A DNA stretch of 64,000 bases from Dysosmobacter sp. Marseille-Q4140 (GTDB lineage: Bacteria > Bacillota > Clostridia > Oscillospirales > Oscillospiraceae), in contig CP073694.1 in assembly GCA_018228705.1 (NCBI GenBank), positions 1,488,001 through 1,552,000 on the forward strand, in the 5' to 3' direction. A program made the position numbers and the translations under genes. Numbering within the stretch: the stretch's first letter is position 1; each line of letters begins with the position of its first letter. The notes beneath the pieces are model-generated. The model saw nothing but the letters and a program-made list of their open reading frames with translations, was not told the DNA's origin and made no database searches. This document shows, in pieces, positions 41,993-50,186 of this stretch.

Positions 41993-43735
41993 ATGAGAAA
42001 AACCAAGATTGTGTGTACTCTGGGTCCCTCCACGGACCGGGAGGGCGTTCTGCGGGAGATGCTGCTCTCCGGCATGAACGTGGCCCGCTTCAACTTCTCC
42101 CACGGGTCCCACGAGGAGCACAAGGCCCGGCTGGACGCGCTGAAGCAGCTGCGGGAGGAGCTGAACCTGCCGGTGGCCGCCATGCTGGACACCAAGGGCC
42201 CCGAGGTCCGGCTCAAGACCTTTGCCGAGGGCTCCGTCATGCTGCACGCCGGCCAGGAGTTCACCCTGACCACCGAGGATATCGTGGGCGATGAGACACG
42301 CTGCGCCATCACCTACGCCGAGCTGCCCCAGGATGTGAAAACCGGGGATACCATTTTGCTGGACGACGGTCTGGTCCGCCTGACCGTACTGGCCACCACT
42401 TCCAGCACCATCCGCTGCCAGGTGGAAAACGACGGCATCATGAAAAACCGCAAGGGCGTCAACATCCCCGGCGTCCACCTGTCCCTGCCCTACATGAGCC
42501 AGCGGGACCGGGAGGACATCCTCTTCGGCGCGGAGCAGGGCTTCGACTTCATTGCCGCCAGCTTCGTCCGCACCGCTGCCGATGTGCGGGAGATCCGCAG
42601 TCTGCTGGACAGTGTGGACTCCAAAATCCGCATCATCGCCAAAATAGAGAATCAGGACGGCGTCAACAATCTCTCCGAGATCCTCTCCGTGGCCGACGGC
42701 ATCATGGTGGCCCGGGGCGACATGGGCGTGGAGATCGACTTCACCGAGATCCCCATTCTGCAAAAGCAGATGATCGCCCAGTGCGTGGCCTGCGGCAAGC
42801 CCGCCATCACCGCCACTCAGATGCTGGACTCCATGATGGAGCATCCCCGGCCCACCCGGGCGGAGATCACCGACGTGGCCAACGCCATCTACGACAACAC
42901 CTCCGCCATCATGCTCTCCGGCGAGACCGCCGCGGGCAAGTACCCGGTGGAGGCCGTGCGCACCATGGACGCCATCGCCCTGCGGACGGAGGCTCAGATC
43001 GACTACACCAAGCGGATGAAGCGCCAGGGCGGCTCCAGCCGCCTGTCCATTGCCGCGGCCACGGCCCACGCCGCCTGCACCACCGCCGCCGACATCGGCG
43101 CCGACGCGGTCATCACCGTCAGCCAGCGGGGCACCACCGCCCAGATGGTCAGCCGCTTCCGCCCCGCCACCACTGTGGTGGCCTGCCTGCTGGATGAGCA
43201 GGTCCGCCGCCAGATGTCTCTGTACTTCGGCGTGGTGCCGCTGATGATGCCCTACGCCAGCAACACCGACGAGCTGGTGGAATTCGCCGTCCGCGCCGCC
43301 GAGAAGGCGGATCTGGTCCACCAGGGCGATCTGGTGGTGGTCACCGCCGGCGTGCCGGTGGGCGTGGCCGGCACCACCAACATGATCCGGGTCCATCTGG
43401 TGGGCGGCTTCCTGCTCAACGGTGTGGGCATCGGCACCAAGAACGCCTCCGGCCCTCTGTGCGTGTGCCGGTCCCAGGAGGACGTGGCCGCCAAGTTCCA
43501 CCCCGGCGACGTGCTGGCAGTGCCTTACACCACCAACGACCTGCTGCCCTGGCTGCGGCAGGCGGCGGCGGTGATCAGCGAGGAGTCCGGCGTCAACAGC
43601 CACGCCGCCACCGTGGGATTGACCCTGGATAAGCCGGTGATTGTGGGCGCCACCGGCGCCACCCAGCGGCTCCAGGACGGCATCATGGTCTCTGTGGACT
43701 GCGCCCGGGGCGTGGTCCAGACCCTGCCCCAGTGA
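41993..43735 (+). CDS. pyk: Pyruvate kinase with C-terminal PEP-utiliser domain
   Basis: A 580-residue pyruvate kinase that converts phosphoenolpyruvate and ADP to pyruvate and ATP. Signature segments are MLDTKGPEVR, the metal site VARGDMGVEI and KPAITATQMLDSMM. Beyond the usual 470 residues there is a Bacillus-type extra domain ending SGVNSHAATVGLTLDKPVIVGA, which resembles the PEP-utiliser phosphohistidine domain. GAAAGGTGG precedes the ATG. It is monocistronic with a strong terminator. Confidence 0.96.
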   Translation: MRKTKIVCTLGPSTDREGVLREMLLSGMNVARFNFSHGSHEEHKARLDALKQLREELNLPVAAMLDTKGPEVRLKTFAEGSVMLHAGQEFTLTTEDIVGDETRCAITYAELPQDVKTGDTILLDDGLVRLTVLATTSSTIRCQVENDGIMKNRKGVNIPGVHLSLPYMSQRDREDILFGAEQGFDFIAASFVRTAADVREIRSLLDSVDSKIRIIAKIENQDGVNNLSEILSVADGIMVARGDMGVEIDFTEIPILQKQMIAQCVACGKPAITATQMLDSMMEHPRPTRAEITDVANAIYDNTSAIMLSGETAAGKYPVEAVRTMDAIALRTEAQIDYTKRMKRQGGSSRLSIAAATAHAACTTAADIGADAVITVSQRGTTAQMVSRFRPATTVVACLLDEQVRRQMSLYFGVVPLMMPYASNTDELVEFAVRAAEKADLVHQGDLVVVTAGVPVGVAGTTNMIRVHLVGGFLLNGVGIGTKNASGPLCVCRSQEDVAAKFHPGDVLAVPYTTNDLLPWLRQAAAVISEESGVNSHAATVGLTLDKPVIVGATGATQRLQDGIMVSVDCARGVVQTLPQ

Positions 43736-43777
43736 GCCCGCCGTCACCCTTTTCCCTCTGCCGCATATTCTGAAACG

Positions 43778-43819
43778 AGCAGGGGAGCTCCGTTTTCCGG
43801 GGCTCCCCTGCTATTTTTT
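43778..43819 (+). terminator. Terminator of pyk
   Basis: AGCAGGGGAGC arm, 13-base loop, GCTCCCCTGCT arm, then ATTTTTT. Confidence 0.92.
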
Positions 43820-43834
43820 CAGGAGGTGTTTCCC

Positions 43835-45664
43835 ATGTGCGGGATTGCGGGAGAAATCGACTACACGCGGGACCTGCGGACGCAGGCGGAGGTCATCGAG
43901 GCCATGCAGGCGGCGCTGCGGCGGCGGGGCCCGGACCAGGAGGGGCTGTACCGCTCCCCCCACGCCCTGCTGGCCCACACCCGGCTGTGCGTAGTGGACC
44001 GGGAGGGCGGCCGCCAGCCCATGGGCGGAGAGGGGCCGGCAGGGCCCTGCCGGCTGGTCTACAACGGAGAGCTGTATAACACGGAAGATCTGCGCCGGGA
44101 GCTGACGGACCGGGGCTGGACCTTTCAGGGCCGCTCCGACACGGAGGTGGTGCTCAAATCCTATCTGGAGTGGGGCGAGGCCTGCCCTGAGCGGTTCAAC
44201 GGCATTTTCGCCTTCGCCGTGTGGGAGGAGGACGGGGAGACGCTGTTCCTGGCCCGGGACCGGATGGGGGTGAAGCCCCTGTTCTTCTCCCTGCTCCCCG
44301 ACGGAGGACTGGTGTTCGCCTCGGAGCTGAAGGCCCTGGTACGCCATCCGGCGGTGCCGCCGGAGCTGGGCCGGGAGGGAGCGGCGGAGCTTCTTCTCCT
44401 GGGCCCCGGCCGGACACCGGGCTGCGGCGTGTTCCGCAATGTCCGGGAGCTGCTGCCGGGCCAGTGCGGCACCTTCTCCCGCCGGGGGCTGCATCTGCGG
44501 CGGTACTGGTCCCTCCGGGCGGAGCCCCATACGGAGGATGAGGCCCAAACCGTGGCCCACGTGCGCTTTCTGGTGGAGGACGCCATCCGCCGCCAGCTGG
44601 TGTCCGACGTGCCGGTGGGCACCTTCCTCTCCGGCGGGCTGGACTCCAGCATCATCAGCGCCGTGGCCTCCAGGGCCCTGGGCGAGCGGGGCGAGGAACT
44701 GCGGACCTTCTCCGTGGACTACCGGGACAACGGCCGCTATTTCACCGCCGGGCACTTCCAGCCCTCTCAGGACGGACCCTACATCCAGACCATGGTGGAT
44801 TTCCTGGGCTGCCGTCACACCGCCGCGGTGCTGGACCCGGCCCAGGTGGCCGGCGCCCTGGATGAGGCCGCCCAGGCCCGGGACCTGCCGGGCATGGCGG
44901 ATATCGACGCCTCGCTGCTGCTGTTCTGCCGCAGGGTCCGCCGGGATGTGACGGTGGCCCTGTCCGGCGAGTGCGCCGACGAGATCTTCGGCGGCTACCC
45001 CTGGTTCCGGGATCCTCCGGCCGCCGGGGAGTTCCCCTGGGCCCGGTCCACCGCCTGGCGGACCTCCTTCCTCTCGCCGGAGTGGGCGGAGGGGCTGGAT
45101 GCGGAGGAATTCGTCCGCGCCCGCTGCCGGTCCCCCCTGGCCCAGGCGGACTGCCTGCCAGAGGACGGTCCAGCCCGGCGCCGGGCCCGGCAGCTGATGC
45201 ATCTAAACATGAACTGGTTCATGCAGACCCTGCTGGACCGGAAGGACCGGATGAGCATGTGGAGCGCCCTGGAGGTCCGGGTCCCCTTCTGCGACTGGCG
45301 GATCGCCCAGTACCTTTACAACGTCCCGCCGGAGCTGCGGGACCTGGGCGGCCAGGAAAAGGGGCTGTTGCGCGCCGCGGCGGCGCCGTGGCTGCCCCGG
45401 GAGGTGCTGGAGCGGAAGAAGAGCCCCTATCCCAAGACTGTCCACCCCCTGTATCTGGAGCTGGTATCCGGGCAGCTGCGGAAGGTGCTGGCGGACAATA
45501 CCTCTCCCCTGCTGGACCTGGTGCGGCGGGAGGCTCTGGAAGCCCTGCTGGTCCGCCGGGACGCCCAGCCCTGGTACGGCCAGCTGATGACCACCCCCCA
45601 GACCATCGCCTACTTTCTCCAGCTGGACCACTGGCTACGGACCTATCAGGTGCGGCTGGTATGA
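43835..45664 (+). CDS. asnB: Asparagine synthase (glutamine-hydrolysing)
   Basis: A 609-residue AsnB. The start at MCGIAGEID (43835) exposes the catalytic Cys2 of the class II glutaminase domain (about 1-200) and has AGGAGG upstream. The synthetase domain holds the PP-loop SGGLDSS near 266-272. It makes asparagine from aspartate, glutamine and ATP. It starts right after the pyk terminator and has no visible promoter of its own beyond the short gap. Confidence 0.94.
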   Translation: MCGIAGEIDYTRDLRTQAEVIEAMQAALRRRGPDQEGLYRSPHALLAHTRLCVVDREGGRQPMGGEGPAGPCRLVYNGELYNTEDLRRELTDRGWTFQGRSDTEVVLKSYLEWGEACPERFNGIFAFAVWEEDGETLFLARDRMGVKPLFFSLLPDGGLVFASELKALVRHPAVPPELGREGAAELLLLGPGRTPGCGVFRNVRELLPGQCGTFSRRGLHLRRYWSLRAEPHTEDEAQTVAHVRFLVEDAIRRQLVSDVPVGTFLSGGLDSSIISAVASRALGERGEELRTFSVDYRDNGRYFTAGHFQPSQDGPYIQTMVDFLGCRHTAAVLDPAQVAGALDEAAQARDLPGMADIDASLLLFCRRVRRDVTVALSGECADEIFGGYPWFRDPPAAGEFPWARSTAWRTSFLSPEWAEGLDAEEFVRARCRSPLAQADCLPEDGPARRRARQLMHLNMNWFMQTLLDRKDRMSMWSALEVRVPFCDWRIAQYLYNVPPELRDLGGQEKGLLRAAAAPWLPREVLERKKSPYPKTVHPLYLELVSGQLRKVLADNTSPLLDLVRREALEALLVRRDAQPWYGQLMTTPQTIAYFLQLDHWLRTYQVRLV

Positions 45665-45665
45665 G

Positions 45666-45696
45666 CAAAAAAGCGCGCGGCTTTCGCCGCGCGCTT
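45666..45696. terminator. Bidirectional terminator
   Basis: AAGCGCGCGGC, loop TTTC, perfect 11-bp stem. The minus-strand side ends in TTTTTT, serving the glycosyltransferase operon; asnB is served less well by TTGTCCTTT. Confidence 0.8.
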
Positions 45697-45718
45697 GTCC
45701 TTTGCTCCTGTATCCGCC

Positions 45719-46750
45719 TCATGCCTGGGCGTGGGCCGGCGCCGGCAGAGGCAGGATGTTCTCCCTGCGGTAGATCTCCCGCAGCTGCCGCCCCACGGCT
45801 TCCAGACTCCGCTCCTCGGCCACGGCCCGTCCCGCCGCCGTCAGGTCCGGCAGAGAGCCGGAGAGGATGCCCTCCAGCGTCCGCCGGAACCCCTCCTGAT
45901 CGGCGGACTTGTAGACGTTTTTCCTGTCCTCCAGCCAGCCGTTGTACACCGGGATATCCCGCAGCACCGTCGGGATCCCGCAGGCCAGGGCCTCCAGCAC
46001 CACGATGCCCTCCGTCTCCTCGTGGCTGAGGAAGGCAAAGGCATCGGCGCCGCAGTAGGCCTCCCGCAGCTCCTCCCGGCCCACGTAGCCGGGGAACTCC
46101 AGATTCTCCGGCGCCGTGTCCAGCACCTGCCGGATCTCGGCGGGCACCAGGCGGGGGTCCGTCCAGCCGTACCAGATAAAGCGGACGTCCGGCATCCGCC
46201 GGGCCAGATCCGCAAACTCCGGCAGGCCCTTGCGGGCGATGAGATGGCCCACGGAGACCACGGCCTTCTCACCGTCCCGCAGACCGCGGCGGCGCCGGAA
46301 CGCCTCCCGCAGGCCCGGGTCTGGTGCAAAGAAGTCCGTGTCCACGCCGTTGGAGATGGCGTAGACCGGGCGCCTCAGCCCATAGCTCTCCAGCAGGGAG
46401 CGGGAGTACTCCGTGGGGGTCAGCACCACGTCCCCCAGCCCGTAGCAGAAGGTGATCCACCGCCGGAACAGAGGGGCCAGGGCGTCAGAGCCCCGGAAGG
46501 AGCGGCGGAAATCCTCCATGGTGGAGTGGCCGTAGCAGACCACCTTCCGCCCCGTCAGCCGAGCCCAGAGCACCGCCGGCAGGATGTCCGGCAGCACCGT
46601 GTTGATATGGACGGCCCAGGTATCGCTGCTCCAGCGGTCCGTAGTCTCCACGCCCGCCCGGCGCAGCACCTCCCGCTGATGGCGGATGGCCTGGCCCACG
46701 CCGCTTTTGGCCACCAGGCGCTCACCGCCGCTGTATATGCAGATCCGCAT
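45719..46750 (-). CDS. GT4 glycosyltransferase (glycolipid type), second enzyme
   Basis: A 343-residue GT4 glycosyltransferase. The N-terminal GGERLVAKSGVGQAIRHQREVL resembles the second, diglucosyl-diacylglycerol-forming enzymes of Firmicutes. The C-terminal donor site has HEETEGIVVLEALACGIP. It is the last gene of a three-gene operon with another GT4 enzyme and a TVP38 protein. Membrane-glycolipid synthesis is an inference from the pair and could instead be another glycan. Confidence 0.8.
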   Translation of the reverse strand: MRICIYSGGERLVAKSGVGQAIRHQREVLRRAGVETTDRWSSDTWAVHINTVLPDILPAVLWARLTGRKVVCYGHSTMEDFRRSFRGSDALAPLFRRWITFCYGLGDVVLTPTEYSRSLLESYGLRRPVYAISNGVDTDFFAPDPGLREAFRRRRGLRDGEKAVVSVGHLIARKGLPEFADLARRMPDVRFIWYGWTDPRLVPAEIRQVLDTAPENLEFPGYVGREELREAYCGADAFAFLSHEETEGIVVLEALACGIPTVLRDIPVYNGWLEDRKNVYKSADQEGFRRTLEGILSGSLPDLTAAGRAVAEERSLEAVGRQLREIYRRENILPLPAPAHAQA

Positions 46751-46780
46751 ATCGTGCCTCCTTTTATCCGTTTCGTTCTC

Positions 46781-47377
46781 TCAGGCCAACATGGCCGTCA
46801 CATGCTGCCATGCCACCGTCAGCCCCAGGCTGTACAGGGCGATGGCAAAGGGCTTGCCCAGCAGGATGATGGCGGTGAAGCGCCGCCAGCTCATCTCCGT
46901 GGTGCCCGCCAGGTAGCAAAGGAAATCGTCCGGCGCCACCGGCAGGAAGATGGCCCAGGCGAACATCTTGGAAAAGCGGCCCCGGTCCTCGGTCCAGGCG
47001 CTGTATTTTTGAATGGTCTTTTCGGAAAACAGCAGGCTCAGCAGGGGCTTGCCGCAGTTGCGGGCAATGGCGAAGGCCAGCAGGGACCCCACGCAGATGC
47101 CGATGTAATTATAAAAAAAGCCGTTGACGGCGCCGAACAGCAGTACCCCCGCCAGGCACCCCAGGCCGCCGGGCAGGATGGGTACCACCACCTGCACCGC
47201 CTGGAACGCCACGAATACCAGCGCCCCGGCGGCGCCGCAGCCGGCCACCAGGGCCTGCAGCCTCTCCTGGGAGGTCAAAAAGCCCATCCGCCAGGCCCAC
47301 ACCGCCGTCACCACGCAGATCACAAGCCCACACAAGGACGCCGCCCGCAGGGCGGTCCTCTCCACGCTCTTGGTCAT
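46781..47377 (-). CDS. TVP38/DedA (VTT domain) membrane protein
   Basis: A 198-residue VTT-domain membrane protein with FQAVQVVVPILPGGLGCLAG and FLPVAPDDFLCYLAGTTEMSWRRF as family hallmarks. Its ATG overlaps the stop of the upstream glycosyltransferase (ATGA). Proteins of this fold include lipid scramblases and flippases. A place between two glycolipid-type glycosyltransferases fits a lipid-translocating role, as inference. The longer frame to 47626 overlaps the upstream gene and is rejected. Confidence 0.85.
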   Translation of the reverse strand: MTKSVERTALRAASLCGLVICVVTAVWAWRMGFLTSQERLQALVAGCGAAGALVFVAFQAVQVVVPILPGGLGCLAGVLLFGAVNGFFYNYIGICVGSLLAFAIARNCGKPLLSLLFSEKTIQKYSAWTEDRGRFSKMFAWAIFLPVAPDDFLCYLAGTTEMSWRRFTAIILLGKPFAIALYSLGLTVAWQHVTAMLA

Positions 47378-48552
47378 GCGGACACCTCTCTTTCCGCCGC
47401 GCTCCGGCGGCTGATCTGATCCAGATAGACCCGCTCCACCCGGCGGGCGAAGCGCTCCGCCGAGAAGGGCTCCGCCGATGCTGCGGCGGTGGGCCGCAGC
47501 TCCGCCGCCCGGGCGGGATCGTCCAGGATCTCCTCCACACGGCGGAGGAACTCCTCCTCCGTGCGGTACTGCCAGCCGTTCTCCCCCTGGCGGATGACCC
47601 CGTCCAGGCAGGGGTCCGCCCGGCACAGAACCGGCAGCCCGGCGGCCAGGGCCTCCGCATAGGTCAGGCCCTGGGTCTCACTGGTGGAGGCGCTGACGAA
47701 CACCGTGCCCAGGCGGTACCAGTCGGCCACCTGGTCCGGCGGCACCTGCCCGGCAAAGATCACGTCCGGGGCGTCCAGGCCCAGCTCCGCCGCCCGGGCC
47801 TCCAGGGCCGGGCGGTGGGGACCGTCTCCCACCAGCAGCAGCGTCACAGGCTTGTCTCCCAGGGCCTTGCGGGCGGCGAGCAGCTCCTCCACATTCTTCT
47901 CCGCCGCCAGCCGTCCCACGAACAGCAGCACTGTCCGGTCCGCCGGAATGTCCAGGCTGGCCCGGAGCACCGTCTCCGCCATAGGGTCCCGGGGGCGGCG
48001 GAACCGCCGCAGGTCAATGCCGCTGGGGATCACCACCACCGGCCGGGTCACTCCGTAGCCCAGCAGCAGCTGGCGCACCTTGCCGGTGGGGGCAATGATG
48101 CAGTCGGTCTGGCCGGTGATCCAGCGGCTGAACACCGCCGCCGCCCGGCGGCCCCAGCGGACGCTGGGGGAGAAATAGTGGGTGTAGTCCTCATACACCG
48201 TATGGTAGGTATGGATCAGGGGCACGTTCAGCTCCTCGGCAATGCGCCGGGCCAGGAAGAAGGTGGAGAACTCGCACTGGGAGTGAACCACGTCGGGTCC
48301 CCATTCCACCAGCTGCCGCACCCACCGGCCCGCCAGCGCGGTCCGCAGCCGGGCCCCGGGATAGACACGCCCGGCGCCGATGGAGCCGATGCGGGTAATC
48401 CCCGCCGCCGCCTCCGACCGCAGGTCCGGCGACAGCGTCAGGATCCGGACCTCGTGGCCCAGGGCCTCCAGCTCCCGGCGCAGATTCTTCACGGAGGTCA
48501 CCACGCCGTTCACCGCCGGCGCGTACCAATCTGTGGTAATGAGGATTTTCAT
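47374..48552 (-). CDS. GT4 glycosyltransferase (diacylglycerol glucosyltransferase-like), first enzyme
   Basis: A 392-residue GT4 enzyme with MKILITTDWYAPAVNGVVTS at the N terminus and VSASTSETQGLTYAEALAAG in the donor domain. It is similar in pattern to 1,2-diacylglycerol 3-glucosyltransferases of Firmicutes. GAAGGAGGCACAGCC precedes the ATG. As first gene of the operon it probably makes monoglucosyl-diacylglycerol for the second enzyme; sugar and acceptor are inferred. Confidence 0.85.
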   Translation of the reverse strand: MKILITTDWYAPAVNGVVTSVKNLRRELEALGHEVRILTLSPDLRSEAAAGITRIGSIGAGRVYPGARLRTALAGRWVRQLVEWGPDVVHSQCEFSTFFLARRIAEELNVPLIHTYHTVYEDYTHYFSPSVRWGRRAAAVFSRWITGQTDCIIAPTGKVRQLLLGYGVTRPVVVIPSGIDLRRFRRPRDPMAETVLRASLDIPADRTVLLFVGRLAAEKNVEELLAARKALGDKPVTLLLVGDGPHRPALEARAAELGLDAPDVIFAGQVPPDQVADWYRLGTVFVSASTSETQGLTYAEALAAGLPVLCRADPCLDGVIRQGENGWQYRTEEEFLRRVEEILDDPARAAELRPTAAASAEPFSAERFARRVERVYLDQISRRSAAEREVSA

Positions 48553-48730
48553 GGCTGTGCCTCCTTCGCTCTCTTTGTCTCTATTACGATCCGCATGGGC
48601 AAATTTCTTCATCTCTCGGAAGATCCCGTCCCTATGGTACACCACGGCCATCAAATCCGTGGGGCGCCCCGGTCAATTCTCTGTAAAATCCCAGGCACTT
48701 TTCCATTGGCAGTGGGTCGTCCGTCTTTCT

Positions 48731-48764
48731 GTGTTATTGTCTTAGTTGCTTAATACAATAACAC
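48731..48764. promoter_or_regulatory. 10-bp inverted repeat over the glycosyltransferase promoter
   Basis: GTGTTATTGT and its exact reverse complement ACAATAACAC are separated by 14 bp. The right arm covers the -10 element of the minus-strand promoter, an ideal repressor position. No regulator gene is nearby. Confidence 0.55.
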
Positions 48765-48782
48765 AATTTTACCCGTTGTCAA
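48755..48782 (-). promoter_or_regulatory. Promoter of the glycosyltransferase operon
   Basis: Minus-strand TTGACA (48777-48782), 16 bp, TATTGT (48755-48760). It would give a leader of about 195 nt. Confidence 0.5.
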
Positions 48783-48882
48783 GTGGTGTTAATAAAATAT
48801 AAAGAAAATGGGCAAAATTGTACTATCCGTATTAGTACAGTTAGTATACAGGACCACTCCGCTCCTTGTCAAGCCAAACCGA

Positions 48883-48911
48883 TTGTCACGGTGGAAAAAA
48901 TATGCTACAAT
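48883..48911 (+). promoter_or_regulatory. Promoter of the TauE/SafE gene
   Basis: TTGTCA (48883-48888), 17 bp, TACAAT (48906-48911). Upstream at 48828-48852 are repeated TTAGTA/GTATAC elements that may be an operator. Confidence 0.65.
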
Positions 48912-48939
48912 AGGCGCCGTGAGTTTTTTGGGAGGGAAT

Positions 48940-49713
48940 GTGAGGACTGTGGATTCCTTTTTTCATATGTGCCTGCTGGTGTGCCCCATGCTGTTCCTGG
49001 CGGGATTCGTGGACTCCGTGGCGGGGGGCGGCGGGCTGATCTCTCTGCCGGCTTACCTCTTTGTGGGGGTGCCGGTCCACCTGGCTGCCGGCACCAACAA
49101 AGTGGTCAACGCCATCGGCACCGGAACCGCCGCCTGGCGGTACCTGCGCAGCGGCAAGGTGGAGCTGCGGACCGCCGTGCTGGCGGCGGCGGGCGCTCTG
49201 ACCGGCGGCGCTCTGGGGGCCCGGCTGGCCCTGTGGTGCTCCGAGCAGGTGCTCCAGGCCTGCGTGCTGGCGGCCCTGCCCGTGGCGGCGGCGGTGATGG
49301 TGTGGAAGCGGGACCTGGGCCAGACCCGGAGCGACCGCTGGACGCCCCGGCAGCACGCGGCGCTGAGCGCACTCATCGGCCTTTGCATGGGCGCCTATGA
49401 CGGGCTCATCGGCCCCGGCACCGGCACGTTCATGATCCTGGCCTTCACCCTGGTGCTGGGCATGGACCTGCTGACGGCCTCCGGCTGCGCCAAGGCCGCC
49501 AACCTGGCCTCCAATGTGGCCTCCGCCGTGGTGTGGATCGCCGGCGGGAAGGTCTACTGGCAGCTGGCAGTGCCGGCGGTGGTGTGCTGCGTGGCGGGCA
49601 ACTGGTGCGGCGCCCGGTACGCCATCCGGGGCGGCAGCACCAAGGTCCGGCGGATGATCTTCGTGGTGCTGGGACTGCTGTTTTTGAAGATGGGCTGGGA
49701 GCTGCTGACCTGA
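48940..49713 (+). CDS. TauE/SafE (TSUP) family anion exporter
   Basis: A 257-residue TSUP-family membrane protein with about eight helices. The repeated motifs LAGFVDSVAGGGGLISLP and GAYDGLIGPGTGTFMILA mark the two halves of the fold. Members export sulfite, sulfoacetate or related organosulfur anions. GTG at 48940 with GGGAGGG upstream is chosen because the promoter lies inside the longer frame from 48808. Substrate unknown. Confidence 0.88.
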   Translation: MRTVDSFFHMCLLVCPMLFLAGFVDSVAGGGGLISLPAYLFVGVPVHLAAGTNKVVNAIGTGTAAWRYLRSGKVELRTAVLAAAGALTGGALGARLALWCSEQVLQACVLAALPVAAAVMVWKRDLGQTRSDRWTPRQHAALSALIGLCMGAYDGLIGPGTGTFMILAFTLVLGMDLLTASGCAKAANLASNVASAVVWIAGGKVYWQLAVPAVVCCVAGNWCGARYAIRGGSTKVRRMIFVVLGLLFLKMGWELLT

Positions 49714-49721
49714 GCCAAGAC

Positions 49722-49760
49722 AAAAAAGCGCCTCCGCGGACTGTTGTCCGCGGAGGCGTT
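49722..49760. terminator. Bidirectional terminator
   Basis: CGCCTCCGCGGAC, loop TGTT, perfect 13-bp stem, flanked by AAAAAA and GTTT, between convergent genes. Confidence 0.88.
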
Positions 49761-49769
49761 TCCATTTAC

Positions 49770-50186
49770 TTATTTCTCCCGGGGAAACAGGGCCAGCCAA
49801 AGGGCGCCCAGGAACAGGGCCAGGTCCGCCAGGTTGTAGACGTACTTCTTCAGCTTTCCCGGCGCGGCGGGGAAGCGCAGGTAGTCCAGCACCTTCCCGT
49901 ACCGCAGCCGCTCCCAGAGGTTGCTGAGCCCGCCGCCCAGCACCAGCCCGGCGCCGAAGGGGCTCCGGCGGCGAAAGAGCACCGTCACGCCCAGCACCAG
50001 GGCGGAGAGGACCATCAGCGCCTCCCGGCCCAGGGGCAGGCCGAAGGCGGCGCCCCTGTTCCAAAGGGCCGTCAGCTTGATCCGCCCGCCCAGGGCGCTG
50101 CGCTCCCGGCGCCCCGGCCGCTCCAGATACCACCGCGCCAGCGTACAGGCGGTGAGGGTCAGGGCTGCGGTCAACAGGGTGATCAT
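49770..50186 (-). CDS. lspA: Signal peptidase II
   Basis: A 138-residue lipoprotein signal peptidase of the cytoplasmic membrane. Conserved boxes are WNRGAAFG, GLSNLWERLRYGKVLDYL (first catalytic Asp in LDY) and YVYNLADLALFLG (second catalytic Asp in LAD). It is a somewhat short, diverged member. Its start overlaps the stop of the upstream GTPase gene (ATGA). It would process the lipoproteins seen elsewhere in the window, unless a second lspA exists. Confidence 0.82.
   Translation of the reverse strand: MITLLTAALTLTACTLARWYLERPGRRERSALGGRIKLTALWNRGAAFGLPLGREALMVLSALVLGVTVLFRRRSPFGAGLVLGGGLSNLWERLRYGKVLDYLRFPAAPGKLKKYVYNLADLALFLGALWLALFPREK

Noticed and set aside
41507-43747. 746-residue antisense frame opposite pyruvate kinase
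   Set aside because: GC-rich third positions of the real gene keep the opposite strand open; composition is His/Gly/Gln-rich and matches no family. Similar long antisense frames opposite the ABC binding protein (24094-26421) and opposite 29592-31772 were dropped for the same reason.
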